DNA of 64,000 nt from assembly GCF_011058215.1 (NCBI RefSeq), contig NZ_JAALFG010000001.1, positions 563,001 to 627,000 of the forward strand. The letters run 5' to 3'. Positions 7,734-17,966 of this stretch are shown here, piece after piece. The notes beneath the pieces were generated by a model that saw nothing but the letters and a program-made list of their open reading frames with translations, made no database searches and was not told the DNA's origin. A program made the position numbers and the translations under genes. Origin of the DNA: Devosia aurantiaca. GTDB lineage: Bacteria; Pseudomonadota; Alphaproteobacteria; Rhizobiales; Devosiaceae. Within the stretch, counting starts at the first letter, position 1. The number at the start of each line of letters is the position of its first letter.

Positions 7734-9451
7734 ATGGCGCCGACTACCGTGCCCACCGGGGAAAGTAACGCCAATGCGCCGCGTCGGAGACATGCCTCCA
7801 TGCGGCCATTGGCGCTTTACCTTTTGCCCTCATCCTCGTTATTTTGATCCCATCCCTGATCGTTGCGCTGGTGCTGATCAACCGCACTAATGACGCGCAG
7901 GAAAATGTCGTCCAGGCCCTGACCAACGCCACCATGCAGGCCATGGGGCAGACGGTTGACCGCGAAGTTTCGGGCATGGTGACGACGTTGCGCGTACTAT
8001 CGACCACCAGCGCCCTGGATCTTGGCGATCTACAGGAGCTGCATCGCCGTGGCGAGTTGGCGCTTAGCGGCACCGGCGCATTTCTGATCGCCCTCGATGC
8101 CAACCTCAATCAGCTGCTCAACACCCGCGTGCCGTTCGGTGAGGCTGCCGGTCAGACCTCCGATCCTGAAACGGCCGCCAAAGCGATCAATCGCAAGCTG
8201 CCGACGATTTCCGGCGTTTTCTTCGGGCGGACAGCGCAGACCACGGCGTTCAATGTCTGGCTGCCGATCGACAACAATCCGACCATCCGGCTTCTGGCGC
8301 TCACGCAGAACACACGCGATCTTCTCCCCGCCCTGCAATCGCAACAGCTGCCGGGCGGCTGGCATGCCGCCCTTGTGGATGCCGATGGCGACGTGATCGT
8401 CGCAACTGCCGATAGCGGCATCGAGCCTGACACAAGGCTTACCCTTCGTCAGCAATCCAACCTGCCGCCGGGTGAATGGGTCAGCGAGGAACTCGACGGG
8501 CAGCGGGTGGTGACGTCCGAATGGCGGTCGAACCTAACCGGTTGGCGAGTCGTAGCCTGGGCTGACGCTGCGCGCATCCAGCAGCCTTTGGGCGACAGTA
8601 TTTTGCAGCTCGGCGCCTGGGGCATTGCCATTGCCCTTGTTGCTGCACTCGTCGCGACGTTGATCGCGACAAGGATCGGGGAAAGCGTGCAGGGCCTTCG
8701 GCAAGATGCCGTGCGGCTCGGTCGCGGCGAGATGGTCTATCCGCGCACCTATCCCGTTGCCGAGATCGCGGAAATTTCCAAGGCCCTCGCCGAAGCCAGC
8801 GAACAGCGCAAGACGGCGGAGCGCGACAATCGCTTCCTCATGCGCGAACTGGCGCATCGCTCGAAGAACCAGATGGCGGTGATCAACGCCATGGCCAAGC
8901 AGACCGCTCGCGGCGCTACCGATGTGCCGTCCTATGTGGCGGCGCTTGAAAAGCGCATCATGGGCTTGGCCCGCTCGACCGATCTCCTGCTCGCCAATGG
9001 CCGCGCCGGTGTGATGCTGCGCGATCTGATCGACTTGCAGCTGGCGCCATTTTTGCCAGCCATCAACGAAAGCCGGGCTCTGATCGAGGGCCCGGATCTC
9101 CGCATCAACCCACAGGGCGCGCAGATCCTGGGCATGGCCCTCCATGAACTTGCCACCAACGCCACCCGCCATGGCGCCTTTGCAGTCAACGGCGGGACGC
9201 TGAGCCTCACCTGGCGCGTTCAGGGCGAAGAACTGGTCCTCAACTGGCGCGAAAGTGTGGCTGGTCAGCTCGTGGTTGAAACCGGTCGCACCGGCTTTGG
9301 CACCATCGTGTTGCGCACCATGGTCGGGGGCGCCCTGGGCGCACAAGTCAACCGCGAAGCTCACTCTGATGGGGTCGAGTGGACCTTCCACGTTCCCCTT
9401 TCGGCGCTCGATCCGGCCTTTGCCGCCGAGCGGCCCGACGAAAAGCCATAA
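7734..9451 (+). CDS. HWE/HisKA_2-type sensor histidine kinase; one frame break near the start
   Basis: About 572 residues after repair. A first membrane helix ([18 protein letters not shown]) and a second near 300 ([20 protein letters not shown]) flank an extracytoplasmic sensor region of about 250 residues. A HAMP-like linker leads to the phosphoacceptor motif LAHRSKNQ (His at about residue 372), which marks the HWE/HisKA_2 class, and to a compact ATPase with [14 protein letters not shown] and [11 protein letters not shown]. Such kinases often signal through PhyR-like or other single-domain regulators; none lies nearby, so the kinase is an orphan here. The first 24 codons (ATG 7734, GGAGG 7723-7727) are in another frame from the rest; one missing base near 7803 explains this and restores the first membrane helix. 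Confidence 0.85.
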
Positions 9452-9608
9452 TCTCCCGATAAGGCTGGAAACAGGGCGCGCTTTGCCCTATATCGACGCC
9501 AGCCGGCGCCTGGTTTCACTTGAAACCGGGCTTCTGCTTCATTCGGCCCCACCTGGACGACATCCCGGCTGGGGCGGCCATTGTCCTCCCTTTCGAAAGG
9601 ATAGACCG

Positions 9609-9878
9609 ATGTCGATCACTGCAGAACGCAAGAACGAACTGATCCAGGAATACGCCACCAAGGCCAACGATACCGGCTCGCCGGAAGTTCAGGTTGCGAT
9701 CCTGTCCGAACGTATTGCCAACCTCACCGAACACTTCAAGGACCACAGCAAGGATAACCATTCCCGCCGTGGCCTGCTCAAGCTTGTGTCGACCCGCCGC
9801 CGCCTCCTCGACTACCTCAAGAAGGCCGACGACGCTCGCTACAAGACCCTGATCGAAAAGCTCGGCCTGCGCCGCTAA
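9609..9878 (+). CDS. rpsO: 30S ribosomal protein S15
   Basis: The 89-residue protein shows the family's typical [16 protein letters not shown] start, the conserved [14 protein letters not shown] and the rRNA-binding [23 protein letters not shown]15 is a primary binder of the 16S rRNA central domain. The ATG is preceded by GAAAGGA. It precedes pnp as in most bacteria, but truB and rbfA, usually found in front of rpsO, are absent here. Frame intact. Confidence 0.98.
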   Translation: MSITAERKNELIQEYATKANDTGSPEVQVAILSERIANLTEHFKDHSKDNHSRRGLLKLVSTRRRLLDYLKKADDARYKTLIEKLGLRR

Positions 9879-9888
9879 TTCGATATCC

Positions 9889-9912
9889 GGCGCGGGAGCC
9901 CGCTTCCGCGCC
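9889..9912 (+). terminator. Hairpin in the rpsO-pnp spacer (possible attenuator or weak terminator)
   Basis: GGCGCGGGA and TCCGCGCC pair around a short loop 10 bases after the rpsO stop, followed by GTTTGCCTTT. The rest of the 284-base spacer to pnp has no gene. In other bacteria the pnp leader folds into structures cut by RNase III for autoregulation; a similar role here is only inference. Confidence 0.45.
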
Positions 9913-10162
9913 GTTTGCCTTTCCACTGGAAGGCACACCTAGGCCGGCCGTGCCGGAGCATGGCAGGATTATCGGCTTCTTCCGCGGTGGAGAGGCTCGT
10001 TGTCTTGTCCATGTTTCGTCCCCGCCAAGATGAAACAAGTGTCTGATTTTGAGCCTGCGGGCGCACATGGGGTGCGGCGCGGGTGCGGACACACCGGTTG
10101 AGTTCGTGGGTGTCGCCTAGCCCCGCGTTCCCGCTCCGCCGGCAGAATGGAAAGACAATTCC

Positions 10163-12300
10163 ATGTCGATCAATTTTGATCACCATAAGGTCGAACTCAA
10201 CTGGGGCGGCCAGCCGCTGACCCTTGAGACCGGCAAGATCGCCCGCCAGGCCGATGGCGCCGTGCTCGCCACCCTGGGCGAGACCGTGCTGCTGGCAACC
10301 GTTGTCAGCGCCAAGTCCGCCAAGCCCGGCCAGGACTTCTTCCCCTGACCGTCAACTACCAGGAAAAGTACTTCGCCGCCGGCAAGATCCCGGGCGGCTA
10401 CTTCAAGCGCGAAGGCCGTCCGACCGAGAACGAGACCCTGATCTCGCGTCTTATCGACCGCCCCATCCGCCCGCTCTTCCCCGATGGCTATCGCAACGAG
10501 ACCCAGGTCGTCGTCACCGTTCTCCAGCATGACATGGAGAACAATCCCGACGTGCTCGCCATGGTCGCCGCCTCTGCCGCGCTGACCATTTCGGGCGTGC
10601 CTTTCATGGGCCCGATCGGCGCTGCCCGCGTGGGCTACGTCAATGGCGAATATGTCCTCAACCTCCCTGTCGATCGTCGCGCCGACTCAAAGCTCGACCT
10701 CGTCATGGCCGGCACCCAGGACGCCGTGCTGATGGTGGAATCGGAAGCCCAGGAGCTTTCCGAGGAAGTCATGCTCGGCGCCGTGATGTTCGGCCACAAG
10801 GCCTCGGCCCAGGTGATCGAAGCCATCATTCAGCTGGCAGAACTGGCCGCCAAGGAACCGCGCGAATTCACCCCGCCCGATTTCTCGGCGCTCGAGCAGG
10901 AAGTGCTTGGGATTGCCGAAGCCGATCTCCGCGCTGCCTACCAGATCATCGACAAGGCTGATCGCTACGCTGCCGTGGCCGCCGCCAACACCAAGGTCAA
11001 GGACGCATTCGCGGCCAAGATCGAAGCCGGCGAGGTTTCCAAGGAAGCCTTGGGCGAAGTGGTCCACAATCTCCAGGCCAAGATCGTGCGCTGGAACATT
11101 CTGGACACCGGCTCGCGCATCGACGGCCGTGACCTTTCGACCGTCCGTCCAATCCTGGCTGAAGTCGGCGTCCTGCCGCGCACCCATGGTTCGGCTATCT
11201 TCACCCGCGGGGAAACCCAGGCGCTGGTGGTTGCGACCCTCGGCACTGCCGATGACGAGCAGTTCATCGACTCGCTCGAAGGCACCTACAAGCAGAACTT
11301 CCTCCTGCACTACAACTTCCCGCCCTATTCGGTCGGTGAAGCTGGTCGCATGGGCTCACCCGGTCGCCGCGAAATCGGCCACGGCAAGCTTGCCTGGCGC
11401 GCCATCAACCCGATCCGACCCTCGATGGAAGAGTTCCCCTACACGGTTCGCGTCGTATCGGAGATCACCGAATCCAACGGTTCCTCGTCGATGGCGACCG
11501 TCTGCGGCACGTCGCTGGCGCTGATGGATGCTGGCGTGCCGATGAAGCGCCCGGTGGCCGGTATCGCCATGGGCCTGATCCTTGAAGGCGAAAAGTTCGC
11601 CGTTCTGTCGGACATCCTTGGCGACGAGGATCACCTCGGCGACATGGACTTCAAGGTGGCAGGCACCGAAGAAGGCGTCACCTCCCTGCAGATGGACATC
11701 AAGATCGCCGGCATTACCGAGGAGATCATGAAGATCGCCCTCGAGCAGGCCAAGGGCGGTCGTATCCATATCCTTGGCGAAATGGCCAAGGCCCTGTCGG
11801 CATCGCGTGGCGAAGTGGGCGAATTCGCACCCCGCATCGAAACGCTCAAGATCCCGACCGACAAGATCCGTGAAGTGATCGGCACCGGCGGCAAGGTGAT
11901 CCGCGAGATCGTCGAAAAGACCGGCGCCAAGATCAATATCGAAGACGACGGCACCGTAAAGGTTTCGTCCTCCGACGGTTCGCAGATCGAAGCGGCCATC
12001 AAGTGGATCCGCTCGATCACCGACGAAGCCGAAGTCGGCGCCATCTACCAGGGCACCGTGGTGAAGACCGCCGATTTCGGCGCCTTCGTGAACTTCTTCG
12101 GCGCCAAGGACGGTCTCGTCCATATCAGCCAGTTGGCCGACCAGCGCGTTGCCAAGACTACCGACGTGGTCAAGGAAGGCGACAAGGTCTGGGTCAAGCT
12201 TCTCGGCTTTGACGAGCGCGGCAAGGTTCGCCTCTCCATGAAGGTCGTCGACCAGGCGACCGGCAAGGAAATCACCAAGGAAGAAGCTGCCGCTGAATAA
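10163..12300 (+). CDS. pnp: Polyribonucleotide nucleotidyltransferase (PNPase); one frame break
   Basis: PNPase degrades RNA phosphorolytically from the 3' end. About 712 residues after repair: first RNase PH domain (starting [30 protein letters not shown]), helical linker, second RNase PH core ([22 protein letters not shown], catalytic region [16 protein letters not shown]), KH domain ([26 protein letters not shown]) and S1 domain ([24 protein letters not shown]). The frame breaks at about 10345, where FFP runs into a TGA; one extra C in the CCCC run restores [17 protein letters not shown]. The gene follows rpsO and ends before a strong terminator. Such a break in the middle of an otherwise perfect PNPase is best read as a sequence error. 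Confidence 0.96.
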
Positions 12301-12325
12301 GGCAAAGCTTGGTGTGATGAAACAG

Positions 12326-12354
12326 AAAGGCCCGGAGCGATCCGGGCCTTTTTT
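12326..12354 (+). terminator. Rho-independent terminator of pnp
   Basis: AAAGGCCCGGA and TCCGGGCCTTTTTT pair perfectly around GCGA, 25 bases after the stop. A second perfect 7-bp hairpin (GGTCACG/CGTGACC) lies at 12378-12395. Confidence 0.92.
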
Positions 12355-12555
12355 GCTAGCGGCGCTATGATGTGGCTGGTCACGCCTTCGTGACCGAAAT
12401 GTGTGTTTTTCGTGCAACACCTGAATAGGTGGTCACATTGTGGCGAGGAACTGCCACAATTGGGGCGGCGTTAACGGGCAGAAGCGTATTGCGTAAGGCA
12501 AGGCGGTTCACCGCTATTCGTCCTTCTCCCGTCTTGCCGTTTTGAGGTATCCGCG

Positions 12556-13203
12556 TTGATCTCCCGCCGCCTGTTCCTGCTTGGCGCCTCCGCCACCGTG
12601 CTTTCCGCCTGCACCACGACCCGCCAGCCGGTCGTGCAGGAGCCCACTATCGATCCATACTACCAGGCCATGTATGGCACGCTGACCAACGAGCCCTACA
12701 CCGTTGAGGCGATGGATCTCCGCCGCGTCGATCCCAAGTGGTGGCGTCAGGAAGTGGAGTATTTCACTTCCGAGCGTCCGGGCACGCTCGTGGTCGATAC
12801 GCCGGCGCACTATCTCTACCTCGTCATGGAAAATAACCGCGCGCTTCGCTACGGCGTCGGCGTCGGCAAGGACGAGGCCCTGGTGTTCCGTGGCGACGCC
12901 ACGATCGGCCGCAAGGCTGCATGGCCGCGCTGGACCCCGACCCAGTCGATGATCCGCCGCGAACCGGATCGCTACGGTCCATATGCGGGCGGCATGGAGC
13001 CGGGCCCGACCAATCCGCTCGGCCCGCGCGCGCTCTACCTCTACAAGGGCGGCCGCGACACCCTGTTCCGCATTCATGGCACGACCGAGCCCTATACGAT
13101 CGGCACCAACGTGTCCTCAGGCTGTATCCGCCTCATGAACCAGGACATCATTGACCTTTACGCCCGCGTTCCGGTAGGTGCACGGGTAACGGTCATCAAT
13201 TGA
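12556..13203 (+). CDS. L,D-transpeptidase (YkuD domain), Tat-type lipoprotein
   Basis: A 215-residue secreted enzyme. The N-terminus SRRLFLLGASATVLSAC combines a twin-arginine with a lipobox (LSAC), so it is probably a Tat-exported lipoprotein. The YkuD domain (about 75-215) has the catalytic signature HGT followed by SSGCIRL with the nucleophilic Cys. Such enzymes make 3-3 crosslinks in peptidoglycan or tether outer-membrane proteins to it, both common in Hyphomicrobiales. The best start is a TTG at 12556, 9 bases after GAGG; no ATG lies near. It stands alone between two terminators. Confidence 0.92.
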   Translation: MISRRLFLLGASATVLSACTTTRQPVVQEPTIDPYYQAMYGTLTNEPYTVEAMDLRRVDPKWWRQEVEYFTSERPGTLVVDTPAHYLYLVMENNRALRYGVGVGKDEALVFRGDATIGRKAAWPRWTPTQSMIRREPDRYGPYAGGMEPGPTNPLGPRALYLYKGGRDTLFRIHGTTEPYTIGTNVSSGCIRLMNQDIIDLYARVPVGARVTVIN

Positions 13204-13295
13204 CCGACTGATTTGGAGCTGGCTACGGCCAGCTTCCCCTTCTTGTCTGTGGCGTCGGTTTATCAACCGTAGTCACCCGCCACCGGCAACACCAA

Positions 13296-13325
13296 GGCCC
13301 GCTTCGCAAGAGGCGGGTCTTTTCT
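13296..13325 (+). terminator. Rho-independent terminator after the L,D-transpeptidase
   Basis: GGCCCGC and GCGGGTC pair (one G-T) around TTCGCAAGAG, followed by TTTTCTTT. It lies about 95 bases after the stop. Confidence 0.7.
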
Positions 13326-13398
13326 TTGCAGCGAGGCGGGCAGGGGGCTAGCGGCACCCCCGGCGGCATGCTTTGCTGCACTGCCTGGGGGCTTTTCG

Positions 13399-13755
13399 AT
13401 GATCCGACTTCTGACACTTGTTGCGCTGTGCCTCGTCACGGCATTTCCCGCGATCGCCAACGAATATGGCGCCATCGCCTACTCGCCCGAGACACGGGCG
13501 ATCGGCTACAGCCACAACTACAACAGCAAGTCCGATGCGCAGGATCGGGCCATGAGCAATTGCGAGCAATATGCCTATGATTGCCGCGTCGCCATCACCT
13601 TCCAGAATGCCTGCGGCGCGCTGGCTGTCGGCCGCCGCGGCGGCTGGGGCACCGGCTGGTCTGCCGGCCGCGCCGAGGCACAGACGCGGGCGCTCAACTC
13701 CTGCTCGCGCTATGACGGTGGCTGCACCGTCCGCCGCTGGGTCTGCAGCAAGTAG
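13399..13755 (+). CDS. DUF4189-domain secreted protein
   Basis: A 118-residue protein with a Sec signal peptide (about 1-20, ...TAFPAIA-NEY). The mature part has the DUF4189 pattern: GAIAYSPETRAIGYSHNYNSKSDAQDRAMSNCEQYAYDCRV followed by FQNACGALAVGRRGG and a second copy-like A-x2-RALNSCSRYDGGCTVRRWVCS. Six cysteines suggest disulphides in the periplasm. Function of the family is unknown. It converges with the PfpI-like gene, only 4 bases apart. Confidence 0.85.
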   Translation: MIRLLTLVALCLVTAFPAIANEYGAIAYSPETRAIGYSHNYNSKSDAQDRAMSNCEQYAYDCRVAITFQNACGALAVGRRGGWGTGWSAGRAEAQTRALNSCSRYDGGCTVRRWVCSK

Positions 13756-13759
13756 ATCT

Positions 13760-14322
13760 TCAGCGCTGGTGCTCTTGCCTGAGCATGTCCTTGACCTGCC
13801 GCGCCGCATCTTCGGGGAGGCCGGCGGCGGCCAAAACCTCATAGGCAAAGCTTGCGGGGGCGGGGGCAGGGGCGGTGATGATCTGCCCGTCGCGCAGCGC
13901 CTGCGGCTGGTCGACATAGGTCGCAATGCCGCGATAGGCCTTGGAGAGGCTGGGAAGATAGTCCGCGCCATTGGAGGTGTGCCGTACCCCATCCAAGAGG
14001 CCGGCATTCGCCAAGGCCACCGTGCCGCCGCAGATCGCCGCGACCACGCATCCGTTGTCGAGGCTTTGACGCAATGCGTCGGTTAGATCGGGAGCTGTGT
14101 CCGCCTCCCAGGCCGATCCGCCGCAGATCACGACCACGCCATCGTCCGGCGGCGTGAAAGCTATCGTGTCCGCAATCGGCAGGCCTGCCGCGGAGGAGAG
14201 TGCGCCACCCCGCGGCGAAGTGAAACGGATGTCGGCGCCAAAAAGGCGCGCCCGGCACCGGCCAAGGGTGCGATCTCCCAGTCGGAATAGAATTCGGTCA
14301 GGATAATGGTGATGGGTTTCAT
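13760..14322 (-). CDS. DJ-1/PfpI-family protein; one frame break
   Basis: About 187 residues after repair. It is a glutamine-amidotransferase-like fold, with the nucleophile elbow AAICGGTVALA carrying the family's reactive Cys, and VVVICGGSAWE before it. DJ-1/PfpI members include glyoxalase-III-type enzymes, proteases and stress proteins; the substrate here cannot be told. The true N-terminus is MKPITIILTEFYSDWEIAPLA from ATG 14322. The frame breaks near 14247, where a TTTTT run needs one more T to read AFFGADIRF. Confidence 0.85.
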
Positions 14323-14398
14323 GAACTCTCTCCTCGTCCCGGCATCCTGAAACAGGCTTCAACCAAATCCTGTCAGCAATAGGGATAAGGAGAGACGC

Positions 14399-15019
14399 TC
14401 ATCCCGGCCGAGCCATATGCTCGATTTTGCCGAGTTGCTCGGTCAGTGACATGCCTTCCATCCAATGAATGGCGCGCCAGCCGAAGCGCCGGGCGGCTGT
14501 GACATTGGCTTGCCGATCATCGACCAGGACAACGTCTGATGCGGTGTCGGAAAGGGCGCGTTGCACAGCGCGGAAAAAGCCGCGGTCGGGCTTTCGATGG
14601 CCAAGCTCCGCTGAATAGAACATGCCGTCGACATGACCGGCGAAGCCGAGCTCCTCCATCAGATAGCGCGCGCGATGATGCTCCTGATTGGTCGCGAAAT
14701 ATACCGGAGTGCCTTTTGCCCGCAGTGCCGCGACGTCGCTCAGCAATTGCTCGTCAATATGGGCCTCATAGCGCAGCCAGTGATCGAGCAGCGCCTCTGG
14801 TTCGACTGATGGCGCTGTGCGGGCCAGTACGCGCCCCAGTTCGGGGAGAAGTGGTTTCTTGCCGGTAACGATGTCGGGCCAGGAGCGCTCAAAGAACTCG
14901 CGCTTGAGCCGCCGCGGTGGGATGCCGAAGTCGCGTTCGAGGTCCGGGATCAGATGCTTGCCATACTGGTCTCTGCCTGTGACCAGGACGCCGTCGACAT
15001 CGAGCAGCACTACCTTCAT
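14399..15019 (-). CDS. HAD-superfamily hydrolase
   Basis: A 206-residue phosphatase-like protein. Motif I is LLDVDGVL (Asp8 and Asp10), with Asp8 as nucleophile. The helical cap follows (residues about 20-95), then motif II/III near YFATNQE and HRKPDRGFF (Lys), and motif IV LVDDRQAN. The build is HAD subfamily IA. Substrate unknown. ATG 15019 places motif I at the N-terminus as expected; the longer upstream frame runs through the infB terminator and is not coding. It begins 17 bases after that terminator. Confidence 0.85.
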   Translation of the reverse strand: MKVVLLDVDGVLVTGRDQYGKHLIPDLERDFGIPPRRLKREFFERSWPDIVTGKKPLLPELGRVLARTAPSVEPEALLDHWLRYEAHIDEQLLSDVAALRAKGTPVYFATNQEHHRARYLMEELGFAGHVDGMFYSAELGHRKPDRGFFRAVQRALSDTASDVVLVDDRQANVTAARRFGWRAIHWMEGMSLTEQLGKIEHMARPG

Positions 15020-15035
15020 CGCTTCATCCCAAACG

Positions 15036-15067
15036 AAAAAGGGCGCAGCTCGCGCCACGCCCCTTTT
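15036..15067 (-). terminator. Terminator of the rimP-nusA-ylxR-infB operon
   Basis: On the minus strand AAAAGGGGCG and CGCCCTTTTT pair across a 12-base loop and end in a T run, 20 bases after the infB stop codon. Confidence 0.85.
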
Positions 15068-15086
15068 AACTTGTTGGCGCCGCGCG

Positions 15087-17961
15087 TTAGAGCGTGCGCT
15101 GCACCGTTTCGACGCGGAAGCATTCGATCTGGTCGCCGGCGCGGATGTCTTCGTAGTTTTCGAAGGCCATGCCGCATTCCTGGCCGACCTGGACTTCCTT
15201 GACTTCATCCTTGAAGCGCTTGAGCGTCTTGAGCTTGCCTTCGTGGATGACGACGTTGTCGCGGAGGAGGCGCACACCGGCGCCGCGTTCGACGATGCCT
15301 TCGGTGACCTGACAACCGGCAACCTTGCCGACCTTGGTGATCTGGAACACTTCCTTGATGGTCGCGTAGCCGATGAAGGTTTCGCGGCGCTCGGGCTTGA
15401 GCAGGCCCGACATGGCGTTCTTCACGTCATCCACGAGGTCGTAGATGATGTTGTAGTAGCGGATTTCGATGCCGTCGCGGGTCGCAAGATCCGATGCCTG
15501 CTTGTTGGCACGGACGTTAAAGCCGATGACGATGGCGTTGGAGGCCGCCGCCAGCGTCACGTCGGACTCGGTGATGCCGCCCACGCCTGCCATCAGGATC
15601 TGCGCCGAAACTTCATCGGTCGAGAGCTTGTTCAGCGAGGAGACGATGGCTTCCACCGAACCCTGCACGTCACCCTTGATGACGAGCGGGAACTTGGAAA
15701 TGCCAGCAACCTTGAGCTGGTTCATCATCTGCTCGAGGCTCGTTGCACCACCACCAGCGGTCTTTTCGCGGATGGCGCGCTGACGATACTCGGTGACTTC
15801 GCGAGCACGCGCATCGTTCTCGACCACCGAGAAGCGGTCGCCGGCCGATGGCACGCCATTAAAGCCGAGCACTTCTACCGGCACGGACGGGCCGGCTTCC
15901 TTGACCTGCTCGCCCTTGTCGTTGATCAGCGCACGCACACGGGCAAACTCGGTGCCGGCGACAAGGATGTCACCGATCTTGAGCGTACCGCGCTGCACGA
16001 GGACCGTTGCCACCGCACCACGGCCCTTGTCGAGCTTGGCTTCGATGACAAGACCTTCGGCACGGCCGTCGCGGGCCACCTTGAGCTCAAGCACTTCGGC
16101 CTGGAGCTGGATGGTTTCGAGCAGCTTGTCGAGGCCATTGTGGGTCTTGGCAGACACCTCGACGTCGAGCACTTCGCCGCCCATCGATTCCACGAACACT
16201 TCGTGCTGCAAGAGCTCGGTGCGAACGCGGGTTGGATTGGCTTCCGGCTTGTCCATCTTGTTGATGGCCACGATGATCGGAACACCAGCCGCCTTGGCGT
16301 GCTTGATGGATTCGATCGTCTGCGGCATCACGCCGTCATCGGCCGCCACGACCAGCACCGCGATATCGGTTGCCTGCGCACCACGGGCACGCATGGCGGT
16401 GAACGCTTCGTGGCCCGGCGTGTCAAGGAAGGTGATCTTGGCACCGTCTTTTTCGACCTGATAGGCGCCGATATGCTGGGTAATGCCGCCGGCTTCGCCA
16501 GACACGACATTGGCTTCGCGGATGGCGTCGAGCAGCGAGGTCTTGCCGTGGTCGACGTGGCCCATAATGGTCACGACCGGCGCGCGATCGGTCAGATCCT
16601 CGGCCTTGTCGTCTGCCGGAATGTCGTAGAGACCTTCTTCGACGTCGGCATCCGAAACGCGGCGCACCGTATGGCCCAGTTCCTGGGCGATCAGTTCGGC
16701 GGTATCGGCGTCGACGACGTCGTTGATGGTCGCCATCTGGCCCTGCTGCATCAGCATCTTGATCACGGTGACGGAGCGTTCGGCCATGCGGTTGGCGAGT
16801 TCGGCAACCGTGATGACTTCCGGGATAACGACTTCGCGGCTGAGCTTGGGCGCATCCTGCTGGTTGCGGCCCATCTTCTTGTCGCGACGGCGGCGCATGG
16901 CCGCCAGGGACGGACCGCGATCGCGATCGTTCTCGGTGGTCGCCGTCGAAACCGTCAGGCGACCGCGCGCGCTGTCATCGCCGGTGCGGCGGGTCGGCCG
17001 TTCCGGTTGGGCGCGAAGCGCGGCGGGCGTTTTCGAGTTCCGCTTCAGTGGTCGGACGAACCTGGGGTGCACCGGTACGGGTGCGGCGGCCATCGGCCTC
17101 GCTCGGCGGGGCAGGGGGAACATTGCCGATCGGCGCCATGCCGGCGCCAGCCGGACGGCCACCCGCGGGACGACCCGAAGTGCCGGCGGGGCGAACCCCG
17201 GTCGAACCGGCGGGACGAACGCCCGTCGAGCCAGCCGGACGCACGCCGGTTGAGCCAGCGGGGCGGGCATTGGGGTTGGGGCGAGCATTTGGATTTGGAC
17301 GCTCGCCTTCGCCGGGGCGACCGGTCGGGCGCTCGTTGCTGGTCCGCTGCGGACGAGGCGGCTGGCCCGGACGGCCGGCAACGGTGCGCACGCTGGACGG
17401 ACCGGGATTGCGCTGGCTTGCCGGAATAAACGGTTCGCGAACCTGCGACTCTGCAGGGGCAGCAGCCTGAGGTTCTGGCGAAGCTTCGACCACGGGAGCC
17501 GGCGCATTGCGCGCTTCCTCGGCCTGGCGGCGCTCTTCTTCCTGGCGAGCAGCTTCCTCGCGCACCTGACGGCGGCGATTGTCTTCCTCGATGCGACGGG
17601 CTTCTTCCTGCGCGAAGCGCTGGCTGTCTTCAGCCTGGCGTGCACCTGCGAGGGCGAGTGCCTGGCGCCGGGCTTCTGCTTCGGCAGCCGAAAGGCCAAG
17701 CGGTGCGCGGGTCTGCTGCTGCATCGGGCGGCCCTGCGGCCGGCCCTGGCCAGGCGAGCTGGCCGGGCGCGTATTGCCACCGGATGGTGCCTGGCCTGCG
17801 GGCTTGGGCACAATGCGGGTGCGCTTTTCCACGACCACCGTCGATCGCGACGGCGCGCGCGACATCCCGCCTGGGCGGTTGCCGAGGCCCGCGCCACCCT
17901 TGAGGGTCAGCGTCTTCTTGGCGCCGGTGTCGTCGGTGCGCTTGTCGTCGTTATCAGCCAT
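15087..17961 (-). CDS. infB: Translation initiation factor IF-2; one frame break
   Basis: IF-2 is the GTPase that brings fMet-tRNA to the 30S subunit. About 958 residues after repair. A long low-complexity N-terminal part (Lys/Gly-rich start, a Glu/Arg helix, then Pro/Gly/Arg repeats) precedes the conserved N2 segment ([45 protein letters not shown]). The G domain has [16 protein letters not shown] and NKMD, followed by the C-terminal barrel and tRNA-binding domains. The frame changes near 17015 between ELENARRAS and [13 protein letters not shown]; loss of a GC from a GCGCGC stretch fits. Being essential, the gene is surely intact in the cell. It is the last gene of its operon, 5 bases behind ylxR; rbfA, truB and rpsO do not follow as they often do. 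Confidence 0.96.
17166..17285 (-). repeat. Tandem 24-bp coding repeat inside infB
   Basis: The linker of IF-2 has at least three exact copies of the 8-residue unit RPAGSTGV, a fourth degenerate one (RPAGTSG) and neighbouring RPNPNA units. DNA copies differ at third codon positions, so the amino-acid repeat is kept while the DNA has drifted. Confidence 0.85.
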
Positions 17962-17966
17962 GCTTC

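Noticed and set aside
7409..7801. 130-codon minus-strand frame upstream of miaB with hydrophobic start
   Set aside because: It lies opposite the small DETFPASDP protein and the start of the histidine kinase, has no ribosome site and no recognisable sequence.
10163..10348. A 61-residue truncated PNPase as a separate gene or pseudogene
   Set aside because: The downstream frame continues the same protein without loss of a residue once one C is added, so it is one gene with an error.
14817..17429. An 870-codon open frame on the plus strand opposite infB
   Set aside because: It is an antisense shadow of infB: composition is that of the reverse complement of a GC-rich gene (His/Gly/Asp-rich) and it crosses the infB terminator and operon end.
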